The position numbers and the translations under genes were made by a program. Source: Bathynomus jamesi (Eukaryota; Arthropoda; Malacostraca; Isopoda; Cirolanidae). From it: a stretch of DNA of 64,000 bases. The notes beneath the pieces are model-generated. The model was not told the origin of the DNA and searched no databases. It was given only the letters and a program-made list of their open reading frames with translations. Below are positions 11,467 through 20,540 of the stretch, piece by piece. The stretch spans positions 58,501 through 122,500 of the forward strand of contig JAJOZX010009476.1 in NCBI GenBank assembly GCA_023014485.1, read 5' to 3'. Within the stretch, counting starts at the first letter, position 1. Each line of letters begins with the position of its first letter.

Positions 11467-11600
11467 AAAATTCTAGCTACATAAAAATCTGCCATTTCCG
11501 GAGGCTGAGGCTTTGCACATTATGAAAATTTCGAGTTTATATATATATATTATGATTCGAGTTTACCATCCCGCTACCTTTTTTCCCACTTCGAGCACTG
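10719..11600 (+). mobile_element. hAT element with transposase C-terminal remnant
   Basis: TIRs CAGTGCTCGAAGTGAGG (left) and CCCACTTCGAGCACTG (right). The TSD is not readable because the right flank is (TA)n. It carries the hAT dimerisation-region remnant at 10923-11309 and a (TA)n tract at about 11406-11461. Length is well short of an autonomous hAT, consistent with an internal deletion derivative. Confidence 0.8.
10923..11309 (+). pseudogene. hAT transposase C-terminal dimerisation domain remnant
   Basis: 128 codons containing the hATC signature around residues 34-46 (STAECERSFSNMN) followed by a stretch of the type SSERNSLRMKTASSLMFI. In intact hAT transposases this region mediates dimerisation and contributes the final catalytic Glu segment. 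The N-terminal BED finger and the first catalytic Asp are missing, so this is only the last fifth of the protein. The ATG is simply the first in frame. Confidence 0.75.
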
Positions 11601-11619
11601 TATATATATATATATAATG

Positions 11620-12380
11620 TTTCAGACCAACAAAGACCCTAAGATCCTCTCATGGCTTGTCTACCTAACTGTGGTTGTAGTTGTGTATTGCGCATGTCCT
11701 CCTTGGTGGCGGAGGGGACTACAATTTTATGTGGGTTCCGAACCACAAAAACCTTAATTTTACTACCTTAAACTATACCCGATCTATCAACATATGCGTC
11801 TAACCGATTTTTAAACACGTTTATGGACGTGCTACTAATTACTTCTACCGGGCAAACTGTTCCAGCGTAAAAATTTTTTTGGCAACTGCTGTCTCGAACC
11901 TTCTACTTGTCAACTTACACCCGTTATTTCTAGTCCTATTATATTGTGATATTTCGCGAAAGCTACCTCTATTTACATTATCGAACCCATTCATAATTTT
12001 AAAAACCTGGATCAGATCACCTCTCAGCCTCCTAGTCTCGAGTGTAGTCAATTTAACTCTTTAAGCTATCCTCGTACGACTTCGACCAAAGCGACGGAAT
12101 CAACTTAGTTGCTCGTCTTTGAACTCTTTCGATTTGTCTATATCTTTGCGCATATACGGATTCCAAAATTGGATCGCGTACTCCAAATGGTGTCTAACTA
12201 ATGATTATAAAGAGGAACAGTAATATCGCGCGATTTGTACTCAAAATTCCTAGCTATAAAAACATAGCACCTTGTTCGCCTTATTGACCGCTGCTATAAC
12301 TTTGTTTCGCCACTTTTAAATCACCAGTGATGATAACTTCTAAATCTTTTTCCTGTTCTACACTTGCCAACTCCTTCCCT
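11620..12380 (-). pseudogene. CR1-type reverse transcriptase tail, 5' truncated
   Basis: Minus-strand frames give HLEYAIQFWNPYMRKDID around 12150-12230, a degraded linker, and an open frame at 11845-12051 with ETRRLRGDLIQVFKIMNGF, the connection/C-terminal region of CR1-like ORF2 proteins. Stops and frameshifts are present and the catalytic RT core is absent. The 3' UTR region (11620-11760) contains the GTGGGTTCCGAACC block. It is related to the tail at about 38700-39120. Confidence 0.7.
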
Positions 12381-12393
12381 GACATACTATACG

Positions 12394-12398
<5 letters not shown>

Positions 12399-12430
<32 letters not shown>
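12399..12430. repeat. (TA)n at the 3' end of PLE A
   Basis: Uninterrupted TA run abutting the 3' terminus of the Penelope-like element. A second run inside the element tail lies at about 12556-12587. Confidence 0.95.
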
Positions 12431-12435
<5 letters not shown>

Positions 12436-12478
12436 AATAAAACCACGAAGGAAAGGAAACACAGAGTGGTGCTCAAGC

Positions 12479-12505
12479 GCTTTCGTCTAATGACATCCTC
12501 AGGAA
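12479..12505 (-). ncRNA. Hammerhead-ribozyme-like core in PLE A tail
   Basis: On the minus strand CCTGAGGATG...GACGAAAG matches the hammerhead core pattern CUGANGA ... GAAA, with a short GTC/GAC stem II and ATTA loop, but with one extra base before stem II. Hammerhead motifs are established in PLE terminal regions. The cleavage-site strand and stems I/III were not established. Confidence 0.4.
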
Positions 12506-12554
12506 CACTAAAGTACTAAAGAATTCAAGACTATATATAGATTACAAAAAAAAA

Positions 12555-12590
<36 letters not shown>

Positions 12591-12977
12591 TAGAAATAAG
12601 AAATTGTGGGAGGAGCATACACATTTGTAAGGAAAACTCCCAATTTTAGCATTTTGCTCGAATTCAACACAAGCTCAAATGAATTGTTTGCAACCAGTTT
12701 TATAGATAATACCTAAATGATACATAGGTCACAAAAAATTATATAAAAATAGAAGAACAATTAAAGAAATAAAATAAAAATAAATTGAAAAATATAAAAA
12801 TTGTGAGGAGCATACAAATTCAAGCTCAAATGGATTATTTACAACCTATTTTATGGATAATGCCTAAATAATATATATGTCACAAAAAAAATAAAAAATA
12901 AATAAAAATAAAAATGAATTGAAAATAAAAAAAAAATAAAAATTGTAAGAGGAGCATACAAATTTATAAGGGAAGAA

Positions 12978-14342
12978 TTACCAAAGATTTAGCACTCTGC
13001 CCTTCTTGTCTAAATCCCTTCTGAACGAATTCAAAACAACGGGATCGAGTTGGAAGAGACCTTTGCTCATGTTAAAGTTATTTGTAATTTGAATAACAGC
13101 AGACTCAAGAATATTTCTATTAACAATGTTGCTAGAATGAAACAAAACTGAAGCATTATTCCAATCAATACAATGGGATAATTCTGACAAATGGACAAAA
13201 AGAGCACTGGACGACTGTCCCGTCCTAACGCAATATTGATGCTGTTTTACACGCGTGTGCAAATCCTTTCCCGTCTGACCTATGTAAAAGGAATCACATT
13301 GTTTACAACCAATTTTATAGATAATGCCTGAATTATTGGTAGGGCTATTTTTTACTATGATATTTTTCACAATGTTGTTATATGAAAATACTACATTCAT
13401 ATCCAAAAGTTTAAGTACATTAGCAAAGCCTAAAAAGCCCGGAAAAGGAAGTACTAAAATATTCTTTGACAAAGTGCGAGAGTTATTATTCACACGATAG
13501 AAGGTTCGTTTTGCCTTGTTAAGACAAGATTCCAGAAACGCAGGTGGGTAGCACAGATCACTTCCAATACCATTGATTTTTTCTAATTCGGCATCGATGT
13601 ATTCCGGACTGGCGATCCTAAGAGAGCGGAGAAATATTGAGGAAAATATGGCCTTCTTAATGGGGGTGTCATGTCCAGAGTAAAAGTGCACGTAGGACAA
13701 ATTTGTTGTTATTTTCCGATAGATACTAAACTTAAAACCTGAGCTTTCCCTATGTACACGCACATCCAAAAACGGGATTGAGTTGTCTTGTTCCACTTCT
13801 AAAGTAAACTTAATGGAAGGGACTTGATCATTTAACTGAAGGAGGAAGTCATCCAGGTCACGATTCATGGGCCAGATACGCAAAATATCGTCGACGTACC
13901 CCAAGCAAGGGATGCCAACCCCCAGGATTCTCGGAATGTAAGTAATTTCGAAAAACTCCATATAAATATTGGAGAGGAGGGGCGACAAGGGGTTGCCCAT
14001 GGCCATCCCAAAAACTTGTTGATAATGCTCGCTATTGAAAGTGAATTTACAGTCTTTGATGCAAAGCTTAATAAGTTCCAAAACGATGTGTGCAGGTAAT
14101 GGCAGGTCGTACTTATGTAATTCTCGGGCGAGAAAGTCAAGCATATCGTCAATCGGTACTTTTGTAAACAATGAACAAACATCAAAACTGATCAATCTAT
14201 CGTTGGTTTCAGTGCGTACATTATTTAGTTTTTCAGTGAGATCCATGGAATTTTTTACATGTGAATCAAAGATAGTAGTTCCGAGAATGAGGGACAAGAC
14301 TTTGACAAGCCATTTGGAGAGTTTATAGGTAATAGAGCCCAC
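12978..14342 (-). CDS. PLE reverse transcriptase with GIY-YIG endonuclease, C-terminal 454 codons open
   Basis: This open frame holds the catalytic part of a Penelope-like protein, which copies element RNA into DNA at a nick made by its own endonuclease. RT motif A is SFDVCSLFTKVP (about 14150-14200), motif B FGMAMGNPLSPLLSNIYME, and motif C YVDD (about 13882-13897). The GIY-YIG nuclease is IYKIGCKQCDSFYIGQTG (about 13270-13335) followed by RVKQH. The first Met is not the true start: homology (YGLIKTHKPGNPIRP) continues upstream to about 14430 in the same frame until a stop at about 14440. Unusually for this window there is no internal stop over 454 codons. Confidence 0.85.
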   Translation of the reverse strand: MGSITYKLSKWLVKVLSLILGTTIFDSHVKNSMDLTEKLNNVRTETNDRLISFDVCSLFTKVPIDDMLDFLARELHKYDLPLPAHIVLELIKLCIKDCKFTFNSEHYQQVFGMAMGNPLSPLLSNIYMEFFEITYIPRILGVGIPCLGYVDDILRIWPMNRDLDDFLLQLNDQVPSIKFTLEVEQDNSIPFLDVRVHRESSGFKFSIYRKITTNLSYVHFYSGHDTPIKKAIFSSIFLRSLRIASPEYIDAELEKINGIGSDLCYPPAFLESCLNKAKRTFYRVNNNSRTLSKNILVLPFPGFLGFANVLKLLDMNVVFSYNNIVKNIIVKNSPTNNSGIIYKIGCKQCDSFYIGQTGKDLHTRVKQHQYCVRTGQSSSALFVHLSELSHCIDWNNASVLFHSSNIVNRNILESAVIQITNNFNMSKGLFQLDPVVLNSFRRDLDKKGRVLNLW

Positions 14343-14349
14343 CGAGCTA

Positions 14350-14970
14350 ATAATAGGGCGTATAGGGTTGCCAGGTTTGTGGGTTTTAATAAGACCGTAA
14401 AGGTAGGGAAGAGAAGGTGAAGTGGACGTGAAAAGCTAAATTAAGACCTTATGATCTTTGAGAATGCGTTTCAAGCCACTATTGAATGATTTGATGGCGT
14501 CATCCTGCGGGTTCTTCCTAAGTTTGCTCTATGCGGGGTCCTGGAGCAACTCATTCATCTTTCTAATGTAGTTCACTTTGTCCATAATAACTATGGTGTT
14601 AGCCTTGTCTGCTTTAGTAATATGGAGTTCACCATCTTTTTTTAATTGTGAGAGGCTATTGCGAAAACGTTTAAGAAAGTTATCTTCGTACGTAATATTC
14701 GCGGCACTATAGACAAGGCCTTTAACTATGTTAACCAAAGACTTGGGAAAATTACACTGTTTTCCAAAAAAAGCAAGACTATAACATATTTGTAAAGCAG
14801 AAAGTTTTTTAACAATAAAAAAGGACATACCAAATCCAAGGGCACTTTTTGCATCGTCACTAATGTTTTTCGAAGACAGGTTCAAAACACATTTTGAGCT
14901 TGCTTTTTTACTCCACTGACTATTTCGAATGAGACTTTTAATTTTGCGATCCAAAATATTACGAAGTGGT
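14350..14970 (-). pseudogene. PLE N-terminal region, interrupted by two stops
   Basis: Continues the PLE protein upstream: 14529-14954 encodes SKNISDDAKSALGFGMSFF and ITKADKANTIVIMDKVNYI, conserved PLE N-terminal motifs. An in-frame TAG follows LLQDPA, and a second TAG follows KVLI (about 14440) before the RT region. Both stops recur in the opposite copy (15834 and about 15921). Either both copies descend from one defective parent or the segment between is spliced or read through; the former is simpler. Confidence 0.75.
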
Positions 14971-15025
14971 TTTATTCATCATAAATATTTTTCACGTGTT
15001 ACTTTCGTGAAATAATTTTCATATA

Positions 15026-15634
15026 ATGAACACCACGCGTTCCTTCGGCTTGCTGTTCCCTCTCTTGTCTCCATTTGTGTCCGTGTTTTCTTCTATATTA
15101 ATGAAGGGGCATGCAATTCGTATCCGACGAAAGTTTCTTACTAATTGTCTAGAGGAGCAAGTTCTTCCCAAATCCCTCCTTCCGATTCGCCTCAGACAAA
15201 TTGACGACCATCCGTTCAACAACTTCAGCAGATTAATTTTAAAGAAACATATTGAAGTCACCAGACAAAATGAGTGGTCTGCCTTCAAAAATTTACGCAT
15301 TGCCAAACGTAATTTTGTGACCGTTATTCCCCAACCGTGGATCCAACCTTTGTTTGATGAAATTTACAACGAGTTGCGTCGGAGAACTTCTTCACTTCGT
15401 AACATTTTGGATCGCAAAATTAAAAGTCTCATTCGAAATAGACAGTGGAGTAAAAAAGCAAGCTCAAAATGTGTTTTGAACCTGTCTTCGAAAAACATTA
15501 GTGACGATGCAAAAAGTGCCCTTGGATTTGGTATGTCCTTTTTTATTGTTAAAAAACTTTCTGCTTTACAAATTTGTTATAGTCTTGCTTTTTTTGGAAA
15601 ACAGTGTAATTTTCCCAAGTCTTGGTTAACATAG
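15026..15634 (+). pseudogene. PLE B N-terminal coding region
   Basis: 202 codons from the ATG just after the 5' terminal repeat, the best available view of the family's true start. It is basic, with KFLTNCLEEQVLPKSL and RNILDRKIKSLIRN preceding the conserved SKNISDDAKSALGFGMSFF. A frameshift near 15630 moves the frame to 15644-15832 (KADKANTIVIMDKVNYI), which ends at a TAG shared with copy A. Confidence 0.75.
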
Positions 15635-16621
15635 TTAAAGGCCTTGTCTATAGTGCCGCGAATATTACGTACGAAGATAACTTTCTTAAACGTTTTCGCA
15701 ATAGCCTCTCAACAATTAAAAAAAGATGGTGAACTCCATATTACTAAAGCAGACAAGGCTAACACCATAGTTATTATGGACAAAGTGAACTACATTAGAA
15801 AGATGAATGAGTTGCTCCAGGACCCCGCATAGAGCAAAACTTAGGAAGAACCCGCAGGATGACGCCATCAAATCATTCAATAGTGCTTGAAACGCATTCT
15901 CAAAGATCATAAGGTCTTAATTTAGCTTTTCACGCCACTTCACCTTCTCTTCCCTACCTTTACGGTCTTATTAAACCCACAAAACCTGGCAACCTATACG
16001 CCCTATTATTAGCTCGGTGGGCTCTATTACCTATAACCTCCAAATGGCTTGTCAAAAGTCTTGTCCCTCATTCTCGGAAACTATCTTTGATTCACATGTA
16101 AAAAATTCATGGATCTCACTGAAAAACTAAATAATGTACGCACTGAAACCAACGATAGATTGATCAGTTTTGACGTTTGTTCATTGTTTACAAAAGTACC
16201 GATTGACGATATGCTTGACTTCTCGCCCGAGAATTACATAAGTACGACCTGCCATTACCTGCACACATCGTTTGGAACTTATTAAGCTTTGCATCAAAGA
16301 CTGTAAATTCACTTTCAATAGCGAGCATTATCAACAAGTTTTTGGGATGGCCATGGGCAACCCCTTGTCGCCCCTCCTCTCCAATATTTATATGGAGTTT
16401 TTCGAAATTACTTACATTCCGAGAATCCTGGGGGTTGGCATCCCTTGCTTGGGGTACGTCGACGATATTTTGCGTATCTGGCCCATGAATCGTGACCTGG
16501 ATGACTTCCTCCTTCAGTTAAATGATCAAGTCCCTTCCATTAAGTTTACTTTAGAAGTGGAACAAGACAACTCAATCCCGTTTTTGGATGTGCGTGTACA
16601 TAGGGAAAGCCCAGGTTTTAA

Positions 16622-16681
16622 CCCTTTGACTACCATCGGGATAATAGGTCCCAATGGGCTTTTCTTCTGGTAGTCAAAGGG
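16622..16681. mobile_element. 60-bp piggyBac-like mini-MITE
   Basis: CCCTTTGACTACCA at the left and its inverse TGGTAGTCAAAGGG at the right, flanked by TTAA on both sides (16618-16621 and 16682-16685). Copy A has a single TTAA at the matching position, which confirms a clean insertion. TTAA targets and CCC-starting TIRs are piggyBac features. At 60 bp it is exceptionally small. Confidence 0.8.
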
Positions 16682-17135
16682 TTAAGTTTAGTATCTATCG
16701 GAAAATAAAAAATTTGTCCTACGTACACTTTTACTCTGGACATGACACCCCAATTAAGAAGGCCATATTTTCCTCAATGTTTCTCCGCGCTCTTAGGATC
16801 GCCAGTCCGAAATACATCGATGCCGAATTAGAAAAAATCAACGGTATTGGAAGTGATCTGTGCTACCCACCTGTTTTATGGAATCTTGTCTTAACAAGGC
16901 GAAACGAACCTTCTATCGTGTGAATAATAACTCTCGCACTTTGTCAAAGAATATTTTAGTACTTCCATTTTTCCCGGGCTTTTTAGGCATTGCCAATGTA
17001 CTTAAACTTTTGGATATTAATGTAGTATTTACATAAAACAATATTGTGGAAAATATCATAGTAAAAAATAGCCCTACCAATAATTCAGGCATTATCTATA
17101 AAATTGGTTGTAAACAATGTGATTCCTTTTACATA

Positions 17136-18836
17136 TGTCGAGGGGTACGTCCCTAAAAGGGCCCTCGATTTGTTTTAGACGACTACGGACAATGAATACC
17201 AGGGTTGGTCCCCTTGGTTGGAGTCGGAATTATATCCGAAGGATAATAGACACGTCACTCTCGGGTTACCAGTGGATGCACTCGGCGCTCGCGCCTAGTC
17301 AACAATGTGTGTGGAAGTCACTGACCCCAATTGGTTGTAAAGTTAGTGCGGTGAATGGAAACGACTAACTCAATTTAACAGTCTTTTTAATAATTCACTT
17401 TGAATACAGAATTCTTTTTATATCAAAAATAATATTTAATTAAATTAAATTACTTAGTAAAATTAACTTTAAACAGATTGACTAAAGCTCAATATACAAT
17501 TTTTATATATATCTGAGGTTAAGTTCCATTATCAAATGGAAGCTAAGTTGACCGGGAGGGGTAGTGCCACTGCAGGAATATTTACAGACTTAGGTCACAG
17601 AGTTTACGTATTATGAAGATTGTCAGAAAGCAAAGAACCTCGTTAAACCGGGTGGTAAACCGGGTGTACTGTTGGTAGGTTTTGGAAAGGAAAAAGTATG
17701 GGTGTTCTGTGTGTCAGATGACACGGGTCACCGGCGGGAGGTAGTGTCCCGTAGTGTAAATCCTTACGGTACAAAAGAGTTCGTCTCCGACGAATTGTAT
17801 TCTAAACCTTGAACCCAAAAATTATTAATAATGTTAACTTCGGCCACTATGCTTACCTTTGTCTCCATTCTCTATCATTATTGTTTATACCCTTCTTCGA
17901 TGCTCAAATATACAACGCTTATACTTGTCACCCCTTTTTCCCACAGTTTACTCTATGAGGGAAAAACGTGACCGTGTCATCTGACACACAGAACACCATA
18001 CTTTTTCCTTTCCAAAAACTACCAACAGTACACCCGGTTTACCACCCGCGACATTACTCACTGTAGAACACCTTTGTCAACCAAATTCCAAATAAGTTCC
18101 GATCTCCTCCTGTCCATCCCCCAAAAACGTGAAGCAACCCTGGATTGCCCGAACAACCGTAGTATGATACAATTGGATCCAGTTAGTAGAATCCCCTCCG
18201 GTTGTTCTATTATTACCTCTAGCTTTATCTCCACAAACCCCAGAGTACGCTCCCTTAACAACACGCCTCGTCTTGTACACCCTATGGCTCACCTCCCACC
18301 AATTCCTCTCTTCAACCTTCCTCTTGCCTCTGTAACTCTTCAACCTTCCTTTAACTATCCCCCTTGGGATCAGCAATTGGATCGTATCACCGAAACCTCC
18401 AAGAACGGTCTCATGTCTTATCCCACGTTCAGCCCCTCACCTACGTCAACGCCGTCGCTGTCTTACTAATAATAAAAAATATAAAAACTGAGATGTTTAT
18501 AGACGCTTGCCTTGCATCACGTGATGCTGACAATATAGACGCGGAGGGATCGAAGAATTCATGCGATGTGCATATTTTCATATGCACCTCGCATCTAACA
18601 ATTTAGATTTGGATTACTGGGATTTATACGGATTTATACGGATTAATGGGATTTATGTGGATTTATACGGATTAATGGGATTTATGTGGATTTATACGGA
18701 TTACATTGGATTTCTCCGCGCATGAAAGAATGCACACTCTGTGATATCAGAACAAAGGAATTTTGGGTTCAAGGTTTAGAATACAATTCGTCGGAGACGA
18801 ACTCTTTTGTACCGTAAGGATTTACACTACGGGACA
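17136..18836. mobile_element. 1.7-kb insertion with TG...CA ends and 4-bp TSD, class unknown
   Basis: The insertion splits the GIY-YIG codons of PLE B and duplicates CATA (17132-17135 and 18837-18840). It begins TGTCGAGGGG and ends TACGGGACA, like an LTR-element boundary, but I see no long direct repeats and no gag, protease or integrase motif. It holds two interlocked inverted repeats: about 17648-17735 with 17966-18053, and about 17746-17820 with 18758-18836. The ORF at 18074-18469 (131 codons, proline- and serine-rich) is unrecognised. Confidence 0.65.
18607..18712. repeat. Short tandem repeat of a GGATTTATACGGATTA-type unit
   Basis: Imperfect tandem units of roughly 35 bases alternating GGATTTATACGGATTA and ATGGGATTTATGT, three or so copies, inside the 1.7-kb insertion. 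Confidence 0.85.
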
Positions 18837-19528
18837 CATAGGTCAGACGGGAAAGGATTTGCACACGCGTGTAAAACAGCATCAATATTCCGTTAGAACG
18901 GGACAGTTGTCCAGTGCTCTTTTTGTCCATTTGTCAGAATTATCCATTGTATTGATTGGAAAAATGCTTCAGTTTTGTTTCATTCTAGCAACATTGTTAA
19001 TAGAAATATTCTTGAGTCTGCTGTTATTCAAATTACAAATAACTTTAACATGAACAAAGGTCTCTTCCAACTCGATCCCGTTGTTTTGAATTCGTTCAGA
19101 AGGGATTTAAACAAGAAGGGCAGAGTGCTAAATCTTTGGTAATTCTTCCCTTATAAATTTGTATGCTCCTCTTACAATTTTTATTTTTATTTTTATTTTT
19201 CAATTCATTTTTATTTTTATTTCTTTATTTTTATTTTTTGTGACATATATTATTTAGGCATTATCCATAAAATAGGTTGTAAATAATCCATTTGAGCTTG
19301 AATTTGTATGCTCCTTTTACAATTTTTATATTTTTCAATTTATTTTTATTTTATTTCTTTAATTGTTCTTCTATTTTTATATAATTTTTTTGTGACCTAT
19401 GTATCATTTAGGTATTATCTATAAAACTGGTTGTAAACAATTCATTTGAGCTTGTGTTGAATTCGAGCAAAGTGCTAAAATTGGGAGTTTTCCTTACAAA
19501 TGTGTATGCTCCTCCCATAATTTCTTAT

Positions 19529-19576
<48 letters not shown>

Positions 19577-19611
19577 CATATAGTCTTGAACTCTTTATGT
19601 ACTTTAGTGTT

Positions 19612-19638
19612 CCTGAGGATGTCATTAGACGAAAGCGC
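19612..19638 (+). ncRNA. Hammerhead-ribozyme-like core in PLE B tail
   Basis: CCTGAGGATGTC ATTA GACGAAAG, the same as in PLE A. The CUGANGA and GAAA boxes flank a short stem II. It lies just upstream of the terminal-repeat sequence, where self-cleavage would define an RNA end. Confidence 0.4.
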
Positions 19639-19723
19639 TTGAGCACCACTCTGTGCTTCCTTTCCTTCGTGGTTTTATTCATCATAAATATTTTTCACGT
19701 GTTACTTTCGTGAAATAATTTTC

Positions 19724-19924
19724 ATATATATATATATATATAATATATATATATATATGGGATGAATTTCACAATAAAACACGTGAAATGAATGAATGCT
19801 GCAAATCCACAAGGAAAAAGAAAAACGATTCCAAGGCCTTTCGTGTATTCAGAGCTACACCTCGTGTAGCTCTGAATACACGAAAGGCTTTGGAATCGTT
19901 TTTCTTTTTCCTTGTGGGTTTGCA

Positions 19925-19986
<62 letters not shown>

Positions 19987-19988
19987 TA

Positions 19989-20031
<43 letters not shown>
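19724..20031. mobile_element. Inverted pair of PLE family-2 tails between microsatellites
   Basis: Sequence at 19797-19860 is the inverse of 19861-19925: both contain CCTTGTGG, GATTCCAAGGCC or its inverse and CGTGTATTCAGAGCTACAC. This is the same tail as at 28228-28330, where it follows PLE coding sequence. The pair meets at an ACACCTCGTGT centre. (TA)n lies on the left at about 19724-19758 and a (TA)n(TG)n block on the right at 19926-20031. ORFs spanning this block are artefacts. Confidence 0.7.
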
Positions 20032-20033
<2 letters not shown>

Positions 20034-20540
20034 GAACGACGCTTGTTTAGAAGAGTGTCCGCACAAGAAGAGGAGAGAAAATGAGCAATGAAAAATGGGT
20101 ACCTCCCAGGAATCGAACCCAGGATCATCCGGGTGCCCCCTCAAAAGGGCATTCGATTCCGCTCGTATGTAGGAGAATTACGAGTTCTGATTAATAGAGG
20201 ACTTTGGTGTAGTGTTTATCATGTCCAACGGGCAATTGGGTGATCTCGGGTTCGATTCCTGGGAGGTACCTCATTTTATTGGGTGATCTCGGGTTCGATT
20301 CCTGGGAGGTGCCTCATTTTTCATTGCTCGTTTTCTCTCCTCCTCTTGTGCGGACACTCTTCTAAACAAGCGTCGTTCTTTCTGCTGCTCGAGGCCCGTG
20401 GTGTAGTGGTAGCATATCTGACCGGCAATCGGAAGATCCTGGGTTCGATTCCCGGGCGGTCACCTCATTTTTCATTTGTTCGTTATTTCTCTTCCTCGTG
20501 TGCAGAACACTCCTCTATACTTACGTCGTTTCTATATACA
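20032..20540. repeat. tRNA-derived SINE cluster: one minus copy, then plus copies
   Basis: A minus-strand copy (20032-about 20135; GGAATCGAACCCAGG is the inverse B box) meets a plus copy (about 20135-20380; CGGGTTCGATTCCTGGG, duplicated locally), then a third copy at 20391-20540. The third has an A box GTGTAGTGGTAGCA and B box GGTTCGATTCCCGGG with tRNA spacing. The tail runs CATTTTTCATT...CGTCGTTTCTAT. These carry internal pol III promoters and depend on a LINE or PLE for mobility. The tRNA-like part is not a convincing functional tRNA. Confidence 0.8.

Larger units (their letters stand above)
12431..14970 (-). mobile_element. Penelope-like element A, 5' truncated
   Basis: The 3' end (12431-12560) contains a hammerhead-like motif and a GGTTTTATTCATCA end abutting (TA)n. 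The 3' UTR at 12600-12977 holds two or three degenerate direct copies of a block containing GAGGAGCATACAAATT and CAAGCTCAAATG. The body encodes reverse transcriptase and a GIY-YIG endonuclease. The 5' end stops at 14970, where the 5' region of the opposite copy begins. Confidence 0.9.
16140..19141 (+). pseudogene. PLE B RT and GIY-YIG region, fragmented
   Basis: RT motif A lies at about 16165-16205, motif B and YVDD at about 16340-16475 (open frame 16272-16617). After the mini-MITE, 16686-16923 continues with VHFYSGHDTPIKKAIFSS. The GIY-YIG region is split: IYKIGCKQCDSFY-type codons end at 17135 and the remainder (GQTGKDLHTRVKQHQ) resumes at 18837, ending at about 19141. Several single-base indels separate these pieces. 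Nucleotide identity to copy A is visibly high. Confidence 0.8.
14971..19728 (+). mobile_element. Penelope-like element B, near full length but interrupted
   Basis: Head to head with copy A. The 5' block (14971-15025, GGTTTTATTCATCA to TTTTCATATA) is repeated at the 3' end (19670-19728), the terminal-repeat (pLTR) arrangement typical of PLEs. The coding region is broken by frameshifts, a TTAA-flanked mini-MITE at 16622-16681 and a 1.7-kb insertion at 17136-18836. The 3' UTR mirrors that of copy A. The 3' end abuts (TA)n. Confidence 0.85.

Noticed and set aside
17648..18053. Polinton/Maverick terminal repeat
   Set aside because: The inverted repeat does not start with AG, there is no 6-bp TSD and none of the Polinton genes is present.
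18074..18469. Host gene encoding a proline/serine-rich protein
   Set aside because: The ORF overlaps an opposite-strand ORF, lies within a mobile insertion and shows no domain; kept only as part of the element.
17136..18836. Ordinary LTR retrotransposon or solo LTR
   Set aside because: TG...CA ends and a 4-bp TSD fit, but no matching direct terminal repeats, primer-binding site or gag-pol motifs could be seen; left as unknown class.
20391..20463. Functional tRNA gene
   Set aside because: A and B boxes and spacing are good, but the anticodon arm does not fold as a normal 5-bp stem with 7-base loop, the sequence recurs as dispersed copies, and it is followed by a common SINE tail.
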